From the NCBI GenBank assembly GCA_019635955.1, contig JAHBYL010000009.1, positions 1-64,000 on the forward strand: 64,000 nucleotides of DNA, written 5' to 3'. Origin of the DNA: Parvibaculum sp. Lineage in GTDB: Bacteria > Pseudomonadota > Alphaproteobacteria > Parvibaculales > Parvibaculaceae. The translations under genes were made by a program, and so were the position numbers. Position 1 is the first letter of the stretch, and every line of letters starts with the position of its first letter. The notes beneath the pieces are model-generated. The model was not told the DNA's origin. It saw only the letters and a list, made by a program, of their open reading frames with translations, and searched no databases. Below are positions 49,110-57,259 of this stretch, piece after piece.

Positions 49110-49553
49110 TCACCCGTTCCGCACCACGATGGAGCGGCGCATATCGGCGACATGTTCGCCCTTCTCGTTTCGGCATTCCGTATCCATCACGATGAATTCC
49201 AGCGCGCCGTTCTTCTTGTCGTAGATGTCGGTGATGCGCGAGCGGAAGGTGATCCGGTCACCCGCACAGACCGGCGCGCGATAGGTGAAGCTCTGTTCGC
49301 CATGCAGCACGCGGCCGAGATCGACCTTCAGAAGATCGAGAAAATCCATCGGATCGTCCCGGTCCATCTCGAGGCAGAAGAGAAAGGTGGGCGGCGCTGG
49401 AAGCGAGGGATATCCCGCTGCCGCCGCAGCCGCCTCGTCCGAATAGACAGGGTCGGCATTGCCCGTCGCCTTGGCGAAGAAGCGCAGGCGCCCCTTCTCC
49501 ACCTCGGCCGTCACGGGCGCGAATTCATGTCCGATGAAGGAACGGTCGATCAT
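49110..49553 (-). CDS. MaoC-N-like dehydratase, probably non-catalytic partner subunit
   Basis: A 147-residue MaoC_dehydrat_N (FAS1-type) hot-dog protein. At the catalytic place it reads GNADPVYSDEAAA and has no histidine, so alone it should be inactive. The PAPPTFLFCLEMDR block is family-typical and shapes the substrate pocket. With the catalytic protein at 48686 it would form a hydratase for bulky enoyl-CoA substrates, as known for steroid side-chain hydratases. Confidence 0.85.
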   Translation of the reverse strand: MIDRSFIGHEFAPVTAEVEKGRLRFFAKATGNADPVYSDEAAAAAAGYPSLPAPPTFLFCLEMDRDDPMDFLDLLKVDLGRVLHGEQSFTYRAPVCAGDRITFRSRITDIYDKKNGALEFIVMDTECRNEKGEHVADMRRSIVVRNG

Positions 49554-49556
49554 TTA

Positions 49557-50744
49557 TTACCCCACGCGTTCGTAAAGCGTGACGACGCAAGCGCCGCCAA
49601 GACCAAGATTGTGCTGAAGCGCGACGCGCGCGCCCTCGACCTGCCGCAGACCGGCCTGGCCGCGAAGCTGCCAGGTGAGTTCCGCGCATTGGCCGAGTCC
49701 CGTCGCGCCGAGCGGATGCCCCTTCGAGAGAAGCCCGCCGGAAGGATTGGTCACGACCTTGCCGCCATAGGTATTGTCGCCATCCCAGACGAACTTCTCG
49801 GCGCCGCCCTCGGGGCAGAGGCCGAGCCCCTCATAGGTGATGACTTCATTGGTCGTGAAGCAGTCATGCAGCTCCACGACGTCCACATCGTCCGGACCGA
49901 TGCCCGCCTGCTCGTAGACGCGGCGCGCTGCCTCCTTCGTCATGTCCGCGCCGACGACTTTGATGAGGCTCTTCTCGGCGAAGGTCGAAGGGAAGTCCGT
50001 CGTCATGGCCTGGCCGGAAATGACGATGCTTGCGCCGAGCCCGTGCTTCTTCGCAAATTCCTCCGTGCAGAGAACCGCCGCCGCCGCGCCGCAGCTCGGC
50101 GGGCAGCACTGGAGCCGGGTGAGGTTCAGGAACATTTTCGGCGACTGCATCACCTCGTCCACGCTCACCGGCGCGCGGAAGATCGCACGCTCATTGTGTT
50201 CGGCGTGGCGGCTCGCCTTCTCGCGGACCTTGGCGAAGGTTTCGGTCTTCGCGCCGAATGTCTGCTGATACTCATAGCCCGCGCCGCCGAAGAGACGCAG
50301 TGCCATCGGCACTTCGCTCGCGCCCTGGAAACTGTCGTCCGCAACCTTCAGGAAATCGCCAAGCGGGTTCGGCCGGTCGTTGAACATCGTGCCGAGCGCA
50401 CCGGGCGTCATCTGCTCGAAGCCGAACGCCAATGCGCAATCGACGACGCCTGCCTCGACCGCCTGCCGCGCGAGGAACAGCGCGGAGGAGCCCGTGGAAC
50501 AGTTATTGTTGACGTTGACGACGGGAATGCCGCTGAGCCCCACCTTGTAGAGCGCGGCCTGGCCTGCGGTCGAGTCGCCATAGACCCAGCCCGCATAGGC
50601 CTGCTGCACCTTGTCATAGTCGAGCCCCGCATCCGCGAGCGCGAGGCGCACGGCGTCCGCTCCCATCTCGTCATATGAAGCGCTCGCTCCCGGCTTCACG
50701 AAGGGAAGCATGCCGACGCCTGCGACAACCACACGATTGGCCAT
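49557..50744 (-). CDS. SCP2/SCPx-type thiolase (acyl-CoA C-acetyl/propionyltransferase)
   Basis: A 395-residue thiolase of the sterol-carrier-protein X branch. The active cysteine lies in NNNCSTGSSAL (about 88), one histidine in VELHDCFTT and another in KGHPLGATG. This branch splits alpha-methyl or bulky 3-oxoacyl-CoAs. The start at 50744 is preferred, since AAGGA lies nine bases upstream; an ATG three codons earlier abuts that site and is unlikely. The downstream gene starts four bases after its stop. Confidence 0.9.
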   Translation of the reverse strand: MANRVVVAGVGMLPFVKPGASASYDEMGADAVRLALADAGLDYDKVQQAYAGWVYGDSTAGQAALYKVGLSGIPVVNVNNNCSTGSSALFLARQAVEAGVVDCALAFGFEQMTPGALGTMFNDRPNPLGDFLKVADDSFQGASEVPMALRLFGGAGYEYQQTFGAKTETFAKVREKASRHAEHNERAIFRAPVSVDEVMQSPKMFLNLTRLQCCPPSCGAAAAVLCTEEFAKKHGLGASIVISGQAMTTDFPSTFAEKSLIKVVGADMTKEAARRVYEQAGIGPDDVDVVELHDCFTTNEVITYEGLGLCPEGGAEKFVWDGDNTYGGKVVTNPSGGLLSKGHPLGATGLGQCAELTWQLRGQAGLRQVEGARVALQHNLGLGGACVVTLYERVG

Positions 50745-50759
50745 CTCGCTCATTCCTTT

Positions 50760-52322
50760 CTAGCTGACATTGCGTCCCTGGTTTTCCCAGTAGGGACGGC
50801 GCAATTCGGTTTTGAGGATCTTGCCCGCAGCCGATTTCGGCAGCGGTTCCATGCGGATGTCGACGCTGCGCGGACATTTGTATCCCGCGATGAGCGCACG
50901 GCAGTGCGGCGCGACGCTGTCGGCATCGAGCTTCGCGCCCGCCTTCGGCACCACGACGGCATGAACTCGCTCGCCCCATTTTGGGTCCGGTACGCCGATC
51001 ACCGCGCATTCGGCCACGCCGTCGAGCTGCATGATCGCGTTCTCGACTTCCGCCGAGAACACGTTCTCGCCGCCCGAGACGATCATGTCCTTGATGCGAT
51101 CGACGATGTAGAGGAAGCCGTCCTCGTCCATATAGCCGCCGTCGCCCGTCATCACCCAGCCATCGACAAGCGTGGCCGCCGTCTGCTCCGGCTTGTTCCA
51201 GTAGCCGAGCATGGTGTTCGGCCCGCGCACCGCGACCTCGCCCACCTCGCCGCGCGGCAGCTCCTTGCCATCCGCATCGAGAATGCGGACCTCGACGCAG
51301 AGGCCGGGCTGCCCGGCCGAGCGCAGACGATGCGGATGCGCCCCATCAAGAACGTGATGCTCGGGGCCGAGCAAGGTCGCGATGGGCGCGAGCTCCGTCT
51401 GGCCATAGCCTTGCGTGAAGGCGACCTGCGGCAGCTTCGTCAGCGCCTCGCGCAGCAGCGCCTCCGCCATGGGCGACGCGCCATAGAGCATGCCCCTCCA
51501 GGCGGAGAGATCGTGCTTCCCGAAAGCCGGGCAATCGAGCAGCAGCCGGATCATGGTCGGCACGAGCAGCGTGAAGCTCGCCTTGTGTTCTTCCATCAGC
51601 TTCAGGAACGAGACGGGCTCGAAACCCGGCATGAAGACGTGGGAGCCGCCGAAGAGCGACGTCGCATTCGACATCGCGAAATCCGCGAGATGGAACATCG
51701 GCGCCGCATGGAGATAGCGCATCTCGGGATTGAAGCCATCCGCGCCGGCCCCGATCGAGAGCGCGCTCGTCCAGAGCGCCTGATGGGACAGCATCACGCC
51801 CTTGGGAAAGCCGGTCGTCCCGCCGGTGTAGAAGATGCCTGCAAGCTCCTCGCCGCCGCGGCGCGCATCTTCCACCGCATGGGCCGACGCGATCAGCTCC
51901 TCATAGAGCTTCGTGCCGGAAGGCGCCGCGCCATCGCCCATATGGATCGTGTGCCGGATTTGCGGACAGGCATCCCGCACGGCGATGCCGGCGTCCGAGA
52001 ACGTGTCGTCCACGAGAAGCAGCGACGCGCCGGCATCCTCGATCGAATAGACATGTTCGGCCACCGACCAGCGCGTGTTCATCGGCACAATGACGGCGTC
52101 CGCCCACCAGGCGGCGAAGCAGGTTTCGAGATAGCGGTCGGAGTTCATCGACAGAATGGCGATTCGGTCGCCGCTTTCGACGCCGAGCGATTTGAGCGCG
52201 CCTGCCAGCCGGGAAACGCGGCCGCCGAACTCCTGCCATGTCCTTTCGCGGGCGCCGTAGATCGTTGCGGTCTTGCCCGGCGTCAGCGCAACGGCGCGGT
52301 GAAGCGCTTGCGTGAGATACAT
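50760..52322 (-). CDS. Fatty-acid-type acyl-CoA ligase (AMP-forming)
   Basis: A 520-residue ANL-superfamily enzyme that forms an acyl-adenylate and then a CoA thioester. The AMP-binding motif YTGGTTGFPKGV, the GYGQTE block, the YLDEDGFLYIVDR-like hinge region (YMDEDGFLYIVDRIKD) and the C-terminal lysine in KSAAGKILKTELR are present. The ATG at 52322 is preceded by GGGAGGAGC; the longer frame extends into the tetR promoter. It is first in a five-gene operon and sets the substrate for it. Confidence 0.92.
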   Translation of the reverse strand: MYLTQALHRAVALTPGKTATIYGARERTWQEFGGRVSRLAGALKSLGVESGDRIAILSMNSDRYLETCFAAWWADAVIVPMNTRWSVAEHVYSIEDAGASLLLVDDTFSDAGIAVRDACPQIRHTIHMGDGAAPSGTKLYEELIASAHAVEDARRGGEELAGIFYTGGTTGFPKGVMLSHQALWTSALSIGAGADGFNPEMRYLHAAPMFHLADFAMSNATSLFGGSHVFMPGFEPVSFLKLMEEHKASFTLLVPTMIRLLLDCPAFGKHDLSAWRGMLYGASPMAEALLREALTKLPQVAFTQGYGQTELAPIATLLGPEHHVLDGAHPHRLRSAGQPGLCVEVRILDADGKELPRGEVGEVAVRGPNTMLGYWNKPEQTAATLVDGWVMTGDGGYMDEDGFLYIVDRIKDMIVSGGENVFSAEVENAIMQLDGVAECAVIGVPDPKWGERVHAVVVPKAGAKLDADSVAPHCRALIAGYKCPRSVDIRMEPLPKSAAGKILKTELRRPYWENQGRNVS

Positions 52323-52399
52323 GCCTGCTCCTCCCTGCAAGGCAGGCGCCCTCCCGGCGCCATTTCTACTTTTGAGTAACTTAGTTTCTTCTTGGTATC

Positions 52400-52427
52400 T
52401 TGTCAAATCCCGCTCGTTGCCTATTCT
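52400..52427 (+). promoter_or_regulatory. Likely promoter of the tetR gene
   Basis: TTGTCA (52400-52405), a 16-bp spacer and TATTCT (52422-52427) lie 28 bp before the ATG at 52455. The neighbouring AT-rich stretch 52362-52400 probably holds the divergent operon promoter and the TetR operator, but I could not define a clean palindrome. Confidence 0.45.
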
Positions 52428-52454
52428 CGGACATTCCTCGACTCCGGATTCCAA

Positions 52455-53078
52455 ATGGCACGCACGGCAATCGACTCTCCCTGGAAGAAAGAATCGGAAC
52501 GCAAGCAGGAACGCGCCCTGAAGCGCGAGGCAGTGCTTGCGGCCGCGGCCCATGTGTTTTCGGAATGGGGCTATCACCGCGCCTCGCTCGACGAGGTGGC
52601 GCGCGTGCTGAACGTCACGAAGCCGACGCTCTATTATTATTTCAAGAACAAGGAGGCGATGCTCTTCGCCTGTATCCAGCACGGGCTCGACCAGCTCGAT
52701 GCCGTCGCGAACTTCACGAAGGATTCCGGGGCAAGCGGCATGGAGCGCCTCGTCGCCTATCTGCGTCGCTATGCGGTCGTGATCGATTCGGACTTCGGGC
52801 GCTGTGCCGTGCGGATCAGCGATACCGAACTCTCCGAGCAGAGCCGGAAGAAGGTCCGCCGCATCAAGGGCGTGATCGACAGGCAGATTCGCGCGCTTGT
52901 TTCGGCCGGCATTGAGGATGGTTCCATCGCCTCGTCGGATCCGAAGGTCACCGCCTTCGCCCTTGCCGGCGCGCTCAATTCCATCGGCCAGTGGCAGCCG
53001 GGCGAGGCAAGCCTGCCGGGCGCGCGGCTCGCCGATGAATATATCGCCCTGCTGGTGAGCGGCCTCGCACCCCGCTGA
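52455..53078 (+). CDS. TetR-family transcriptional regulator
   Basis: A 207-residue regulator with the TetR HTH at about 25-70 (AAAHVFSEWGYHRASLDEVARVLNVTKPTLYYYFKNKEAM) and a ligand-binding helical domain after it. It is divergent from the acyl-CoA ligase operon and is probably its repressor, responding to an acyl-CoA intermediate, as is common for this arrangement. The ATG at 52455 fits the family N-terminus. It is convergent with the pigment operon, 18 bp away. Confidence 0.88.
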   Translation: MARTAIDSPWKKESERKQERALKREAVLAAAAHVFSEWGYHRASLDEVARVLNVTKPTLYYYFKNKEAMLFACIQHGLDQLDAVANFTKDSGASGMERLVAYLRRYAVVIDSDFGRCAVRISDTELSEQSRKKVRRIKGVIDRQIRALVSAGIEDGSIASSDPKVTAFALAGALNSIGQWQPGEASLPGARLADEYIALLVSGLAPR

Positions 53079-53096
53079 GAACCGGCCCCGCGGTCC

Positions 53097-54320
53097 TCAC
53101 ACCCGCTTGAAGATGAGCGACGTGTTGACGCCGCCAAAGGCGAAATTGTTGGACATGGTATATTCCGTGTCGATCGCCCGGAAGCCGCCTCTCACATAGT
53201 CGAGTTCGCCGCAATTCTCGTCGACAGTCTCGAGATTTGCATTGGGCGCAAAACGCTTCTCGCGCATCATCTCGATGGTGAGCCAGGCCTCGATCGCGCC
53301 GCAGGCGCCGAGCGTATGGCCGAAATAGCCCTTCAGCGAGTGGATCGGCGCGGCTGGCCCGAGAACGCGCGAGGTCGCGATGGTCTCCGCGATATCGCCC
53401 TGAAGCGTCGCCGTGCCATGGCCGCTGACGAAACCTATCGCGTCCGGCGCAACGCCGGCATCGCCAAGCGCGATGTCGAGCGCACGCGCCATCGTCTCCG
53501 GCTTCGGATCGGTGACATGCGAACCGTCCATGTTCGTGCCGAAGCCCGCGATCTCGGCGAATATCGTCGCACCGCGAGCGAGCGCATGTTCGCGCTCCTC
53601 GAGGATGAGCGCCGCCCCGCCTTCGCCGATCACCAGCCCGTCCCGGTCGCGGTCGAAGGGGCGCGGCGCGGTCTGCGGCGCATCGTTGCGGCAGCTCGTC
53701 GCGAAAAGCGTGTCGAAGACGATGGCCATGGTGGGGCAGAGCTCTTCCGCCCCGCCCGCGATCATCACATCCGCATGGCCGTATTTGATCGCTTCGTAGG
53801 AATAGCCGACCGCCTGCGAGCCCGAGGTGCAGGCGGATGACGTAGTAAAGACACGGCCCTGAAGTCCGAAGAAGATGCCGATATTGATGGCCGCCGTATG
53901 GCTCATCATCTTGATGTAGCTCATCGCGGAAAGGCCGGTCGCAACGCCCGTATCCATGAAATGCACGAAGCCCTTGGTCGGCTCCGTCGATCCATAGGAC
54001 GAACCGAAGGCGACGCCGGTGCGGCCCGAGGTGAGAATGGGGTCGCCGGCGAGACCCGCATGCTCGAGCGCGCGCTCCGCCGAACGCACGCCGATCGCCG
54101 CGACGCGGCCCATGGAGCGCATCTTCTTTCGCGGATAGACCTTCTCGTGCTCGAACTGGAGCGATGGCGCGCCAAGCCGCGTCTTCAGATCGCCGAGCTT
54201 GTCCCACGCCTCGATATATCGAACGCCCGTGCGCCCGCCCTCCATGGCACCGCGGATTTCATCCCACGTATCGCCAAGCGGCGTCACACCCGCCATGCCC
54301 GTGACGACGACACGGCGCAT
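53097..54320 (-). CDS. Beta-ketoacyl-ACP synthase (aryl-polyene type, FabF-like, ApeR-like)
   Basis: A 407-residue ketosynthase with the full triad: Cys164 (SSACTSGSQ), His301 (SGHGTAT) and His335, with Lys330 (SLKGYFGHTLGACG). It extends a polyene chain on an acyl carrier protein by malonyl condensation. It is last in the pigment operon, and its place after ketosynthase, dehydratase and ketoreductase matches the terminal genes of known aryl-polyene clusters. The ATG overlaps the stop of the previous gene (TGATG). The frame is open far upstream in the shadow of the ketoreductase gene. Confidence 0.92.
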   Translation of the reverse strand: MRRVVVTGMAGVTPLGDTWDEIRGAMEGGRTGVRYIEAWDKLGDLKTRLGAPSLQFEHEKVYPRKKMRSMGRVAAIGVRSAERALEHAGLAGDPILTSGRTGVAFGSSYGSTEPTKGFVHFMDTGVATGLSAMSYIKMMSHTAAINIGIFFGLQGRVFTTSSACTSGSQAVGYSYEAIKYGHADVMIAGGAEELCPTMAIVFDTLFATSCRNDAPQTAPRPFDRDRDGLVIGEGGAALILEEREHALARGATIFAEIAGFGTNMDGSHVTDPKPETMARALDIALGDAGVAPDAIGFVSGHGTATLQGDIAETIATSRVLGPAAPIHSLKGYFGHTLGACGAIEAWLTIEMMREKRFAPNANLETVDENCGELDYVRGGFRAIDTEYTMSNNFAFGGVNTSLIFKRV

Positions 54321-55057
54321 CAGCACATCCCCCCGTTCACCGAGATCACCTGCCTTGTCATATAGGATGCTTCCTCCGACAGAATGAAGGCGACGATGCC
54401 GGAAATCTCCTCCGGCTTGCCGAGCCGCTGCATCGGAATCATCTTGAGAATTTCCTCCACGGGCGCCTCCTCGATCATCGCCGTCTCGATGACGCCCGGC
54501 GCCACGCAATTGACGGTGATGCGCCGCGTCGCAAGTTCGACGGCCAGCGCCTTCGTCGCGCCGATGATGCCGGCCTTCGCTGCGCTGTAGTTCACCTGGC
54601 CGCGATTGCCGGTGATGCCGGACACCGACGAGATGGTGACGATGCGCCCGCCGTCCCGCCGCCTGATCATCGGCATGACGAGCGGATGAACCACATTGAA
54701 GAAGCCGCCGAGATTGGTGTCGACCACCTGGTCCCAGTCCTCGCCGGAAAGACCGGGGAACGCATTGTCCCTCGCAATGCCCGCATTGAGAACGACGCCC
54801 CAATAGGGCCCGTACTCCGCAATATCGGCTTCGAGCGCGGCGAGCGATGCGGCGCGGTCCGAGACGTCGAAACCGAGAATGCGGCCCGCGCCGCCCTCCG
54901 CTTCCATGGCGGCCAGCGTTTCTTCCGCGCCCGCCTTGTCCGTGCCGTAATGGATAGTGACGGGAAACCCGTCCCGTGCGACGCGTTGCGCGATCGCCCG
55001 GCCGATCCCCTTGCTCGCGCCTGTAACGAGAATGGAACGTGGTTTGGCGCCGCTCAT
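54320..55057 (-). CDS. 3-Oxoacyl-ACP reductase (FabG-like, aryl-polyene type)
   Basis: A 245-residue SDR: TGASKGIG at 12-19, the serine in TISSVSG, and Tyr/Lys in NYSAAKAG. It reduces the 3-oxo group with NADPH (HYGTDKAGAE replaces the acidic residue of NAD enzymes). The C-terminus GGMC is FabG-like. It lies between a dehydratase and a ketosynthase gene and overlaps both by 1-4 bases, as expected of an ApeQ-like reductase. Confidence 0.92.
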   Translation of the reverse strand: MSGAKPRSILVTGASKGIGRAIAQRVARDGFPVTIHYGTDKAGAEETLAAMEAEGGAGRILGFDVSDRAASLAALEADIAEYGPYWGVVLNAGIARDNAFPGLSGEDWDQVVDTNLGGFFNVVHPLVMPMIRRRDGGRIVTISSVSGITGNRGQVNYSAAKAGIIGATKALAVELATRRITVNCVAPGVIETAMIEEAPVEEILKMIPMQRLGKPEEISGIVAFILSEEASYMTRQVISVNGGMC

Positions 55058-55509
55058 CGTCCGGCCTCCTCGATACCCATGCCGCCTTCGGGACGGTACA
55101 CATTGATCGAGGCGAGCGCCCGCTCCTCGCCATCGACCCTGATGACGCCATCGAACGCCGCCATGCCATTGTCGTTGAATGTCATGTCGACGCGTATCTG
55201 AAGCGTCTCGCCTGCCTCGAAATAGGGGCGCGGCGCCTCGTACCGGCGCGTCCCGAGAAGAAAGCCGATCACCGGCGGCTCGCCGCTCTGGACCCGCTGC
55301 ACGCCGTCATAGGCGGCGATGGTCTGCGCCATATATTCGAGACCGACATAGGCGGGAACGCCGCGCCCGCCGCGATAGAAAGTAGAGTCCCCCGAGATGA
55401 CGACCTCCGAAACCGCATGCGTATCGGAGACATCCGTGAGCCGCCCGATCAGCAGCATGGTGCCGCTGTGACGCACGAGCTCTCCGGCAGGTGGAAGGGG
55501 TGCTGTCAT
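55054..55509 (-). CDS. 3-Hydroxyacyl-ACP dehydratase (hot-dog, ApeP-like)
   Basis: A 151-residue single hot-dog protein (LVRHSGTMLLIGRLTDVSD, GVPAYVGLEYMAQTIAAYDGV, GFLLGTRRYEAPRPYFEAG). It has the glutamate helix of FabA/FabZ-type dehydratases, and a histidine in RHSGTM near the usual catalytic position. It makes the double bonds of the polyene, probably with a second dehydratase encoded beyond the window. The ATG at 55509 is chosen; the longer frame is a shadow of the ketosynthase gene. Confidence 0.87.
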   Translation of the reverse strand: MTAPLPPAGELVRHSGTMLLIGRLTDVSDTHAVSEVVISGDSTFYRGGRGVPAYVGLEYMAQTIAAYDGVQRVQSGEPPVIGFLLGTRRYEAPRPYFEAGETLQIRVDMTFNDNGMAAFDGVIRVDGEERALASINVYRPEGGMGIEEAGR

Positions 55510-55514
55510 ATCGC

Positions 55515-56690
55515 TCACTCCCGCGCCAGAATGAGCGCCATGTTGTTCCCGCCAAAGGCATAGGAACAGCTCATCATGTAGCGGCCGTCGACGCGCTCGC
55601 CGATCCGGTCGCTCAGGTGAAGCCGGGGCAGGTCGGGATCGGCCTCGCCATCCCACACATGCGGCGGCGCTTCGCGGCGCTGCAGCGCCATGGCGACGAA
55701 GGCGGCCTCGCCGGAGCCCGCCGCGCCGAGCATGTGGCCCGTCATCGATTTCGTGGAGCTGCACGGCGTTTCACCGCCGAAGAGGCGATACGTCACCTGC
55801 GCCTCCATCGCATCGTTGAGCCGCGTCGCCGTGCCGTGGAGATTGATATAGGCGATGTCGCGCGCCTCGACGCCCGCATGGGCGAGCGCCTCGCCGATTG
55901 CGAGCGCGGCGCCTTCGCCGTCCGGGTCGGGCGCGCTCAGATGATAGGCGTCCGAACTCTCGCCCCAGCCTGCAATGCGGATATCGGCGGCTTCGCGCGC
56001 CAGCAGGAAGAGCGCGCCGCCGTCGCCGATATTGATGCCGTCGCGATTTACGCTGAAGGGATTGCAGCGCTGCGTGGAGATGGAATCGAGAACGGAAAAT
56101 CCGTTCAGCGTGAGCCCGCACAGCGTATCGACACCGCCCGTCACCACCGCGTCGCAAAGCCCGCTCTTGATCAAACGCGCCGCGCTCACCATTGCCTTCG
56201 CGCCGGAGGTGCAGGCCGTCGACACCGAGTAACAGGGCCCCGCGGCGCCGGTGACGGCGCCGATGAAGGCCGAAGGATCGCCAAGCTCGTGGCGGGCAAA
56301 ACGGAAATCATTGGGCCAGACGCCATCTGCCTGATAGCGCGGCAATGCTGACTCCCAGCTCTCGATGCCCGATGTGCTGGTGCCGATCACGGCGCCGACG
56401 CGCGACGCGCCGAAGCGCGAGATCGCCTCCTCGATCGCGGGAAGAAGCGGTGTCAGGCAGTGCAGCACGAGCCGGTTGTTGCGGCTCTCCCAATCGGCAA
56501 GACGGGCGGGCAGCGCATCAGGCTCGGCACGAAGCCGCCCGACAGGCGGTGTCCGCCCGTCGCTCAGGCGCTGCGTCCCCTCAAGGCCCGACCTGTCGCC
56601 TGCGAACAACGCGTCCGCCACGCTCTCCCAGTCCGCTCCGAGGGCATTGGCGGCAGTCGCGGCAGCAATGTAGACGGGCGTTTCGGTCAT
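55515..56690 (-). CDS. Beta-ketoacyl-ACP synthase (aryl-polyene type, ApeO-like)
   Basis: A 391-residue ketosynthase. The active residues are Cys160 (VSTACTSGAK), His285 (LHGTATR), and Lys314/His319 (STKSMTGHMLGAAG), so it is catalytically complete and not a chain-length factor. The sequence differs strongly from the ketosynthase at 53097. Both are expected in aryl-polyene pathways for priming and elongation. It overlaps the DUF3261 gene by ATGA. Confidence 0.92.
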   Translation of the reverse strand: MTETPVYIAAATAANALGADWESVADALFAGDRSGLEGTQRLSDGRTPPVGRLRAEPDALPARLADWESRNNRLVLHCLTPLLPAIEEAISRFGASRVGAVIGTSTSGIESWESALPRYQADGVWPNDFRFARHELGDPSAFIGAVTGAAGPCYSVSTACTSGAKAMVSAARLIKSGLCDAVVTGGVDTLCGLTLNGFSVLDSISTQRCNPFSVNRDGINIGDGGALFLLAREAADIRIAGWGESSDAYHLSAPDPDGEGAALAIGEALAHAGVEARDIAYINLHGTATRLNDAMEAQVTYRLFGGETPCSSTKSMTGHMLGAAGSGEAAFVAMALQRREAPPHVWDGEADPDLPRLHLSDRIGERVDGRYMMSCSYAFGGNNMALILARE

Positions 56691-57259
56691 TGCGCTCCCG
56701 GTGCGCGGCTTGTGATGATGAGTTCGTAGTCATAGACGAAATTGGTGAGCCGCGCCTCCCCTTGCCAGGGATTTCCCGTGGGCGCCACGGCCTCGATCAG
56801 CAATTCGCCATTGCGGAAAATGCGGCGGGCCCCGCTCCCCGAAAAGACGAGATCGCCGCCCGATATGGCCGCGCGAAGGGCGCTCTCGGGCGCATAAACG
56901 AGCATGAAATCGGCAAGTATCCGCTTTGCCTCGAGCGATGCCGGCGCCACCCCGCGGCGGATGCGAAGCGCACCCTCGCGCCATTCGACCACCATGATGG
57001 AAGGACCGGAGGGCACCGTCATCGCAAGGACGAAACGCCCCTCCCCGCCCTCGACGAAGGCCTCGAAACGGTCCCGCCGGCCGTCCCGCCTCACCTCGAC
57101 AAGCTGCGCAGCCGCTATATCGCCTTCAAAGGGAACCGAAGCGGGCAGCGTGATCGAGATTGCGGGCGCGAGCCTCTCCCGCGCCGGCAACTTGCCCGGC
57201 GCATTCGCACAGCCGCCAAGCAACGCGACGCAGAGAACGAGGACGACACCTAACCGCAC
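56687..57259 (-). CDS. DUF3261-family outer-membrane lipoprotein
   Basis: A 190-residue lipoprotein with lipobox LGGC, the acylated cysteine being residue 17. The rest is beta-rich. DUF3261 proteins are regularly found in aryl-polyene clusters, between the exporter and the ketosynthase genes, and are thought to help place the pigment lipid in the outer membrane, though this is not proven. The start is GTG at 57259, overlapping the oxidoreductase stop by ten bases. Confidence 0.85.
   Translation of the reverse strand: MRLGVVLVLCVALLGGCANAPGKLPARERLAPAISITLPASVPFEGDIAAAQLVEVRRDGRRDRFEAFVEGGEGRFVLAMTVPSGPSIMVVEWREGALRIRRGVAPASLEAKRILADFMLVYAPESALRAAISGGDLVFSGSGARRIFRNGELLIEAVAPTGNPWQGEARLTNFVYDYELIITSRAPGAQ

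Noticed and set aside
54321-55169. A long N-terminal extension of the ketosynthase frame
   Set aside because: It runs out of frame through the ketoreductase gene with no similarity; the ketosynthase starts at 54320.
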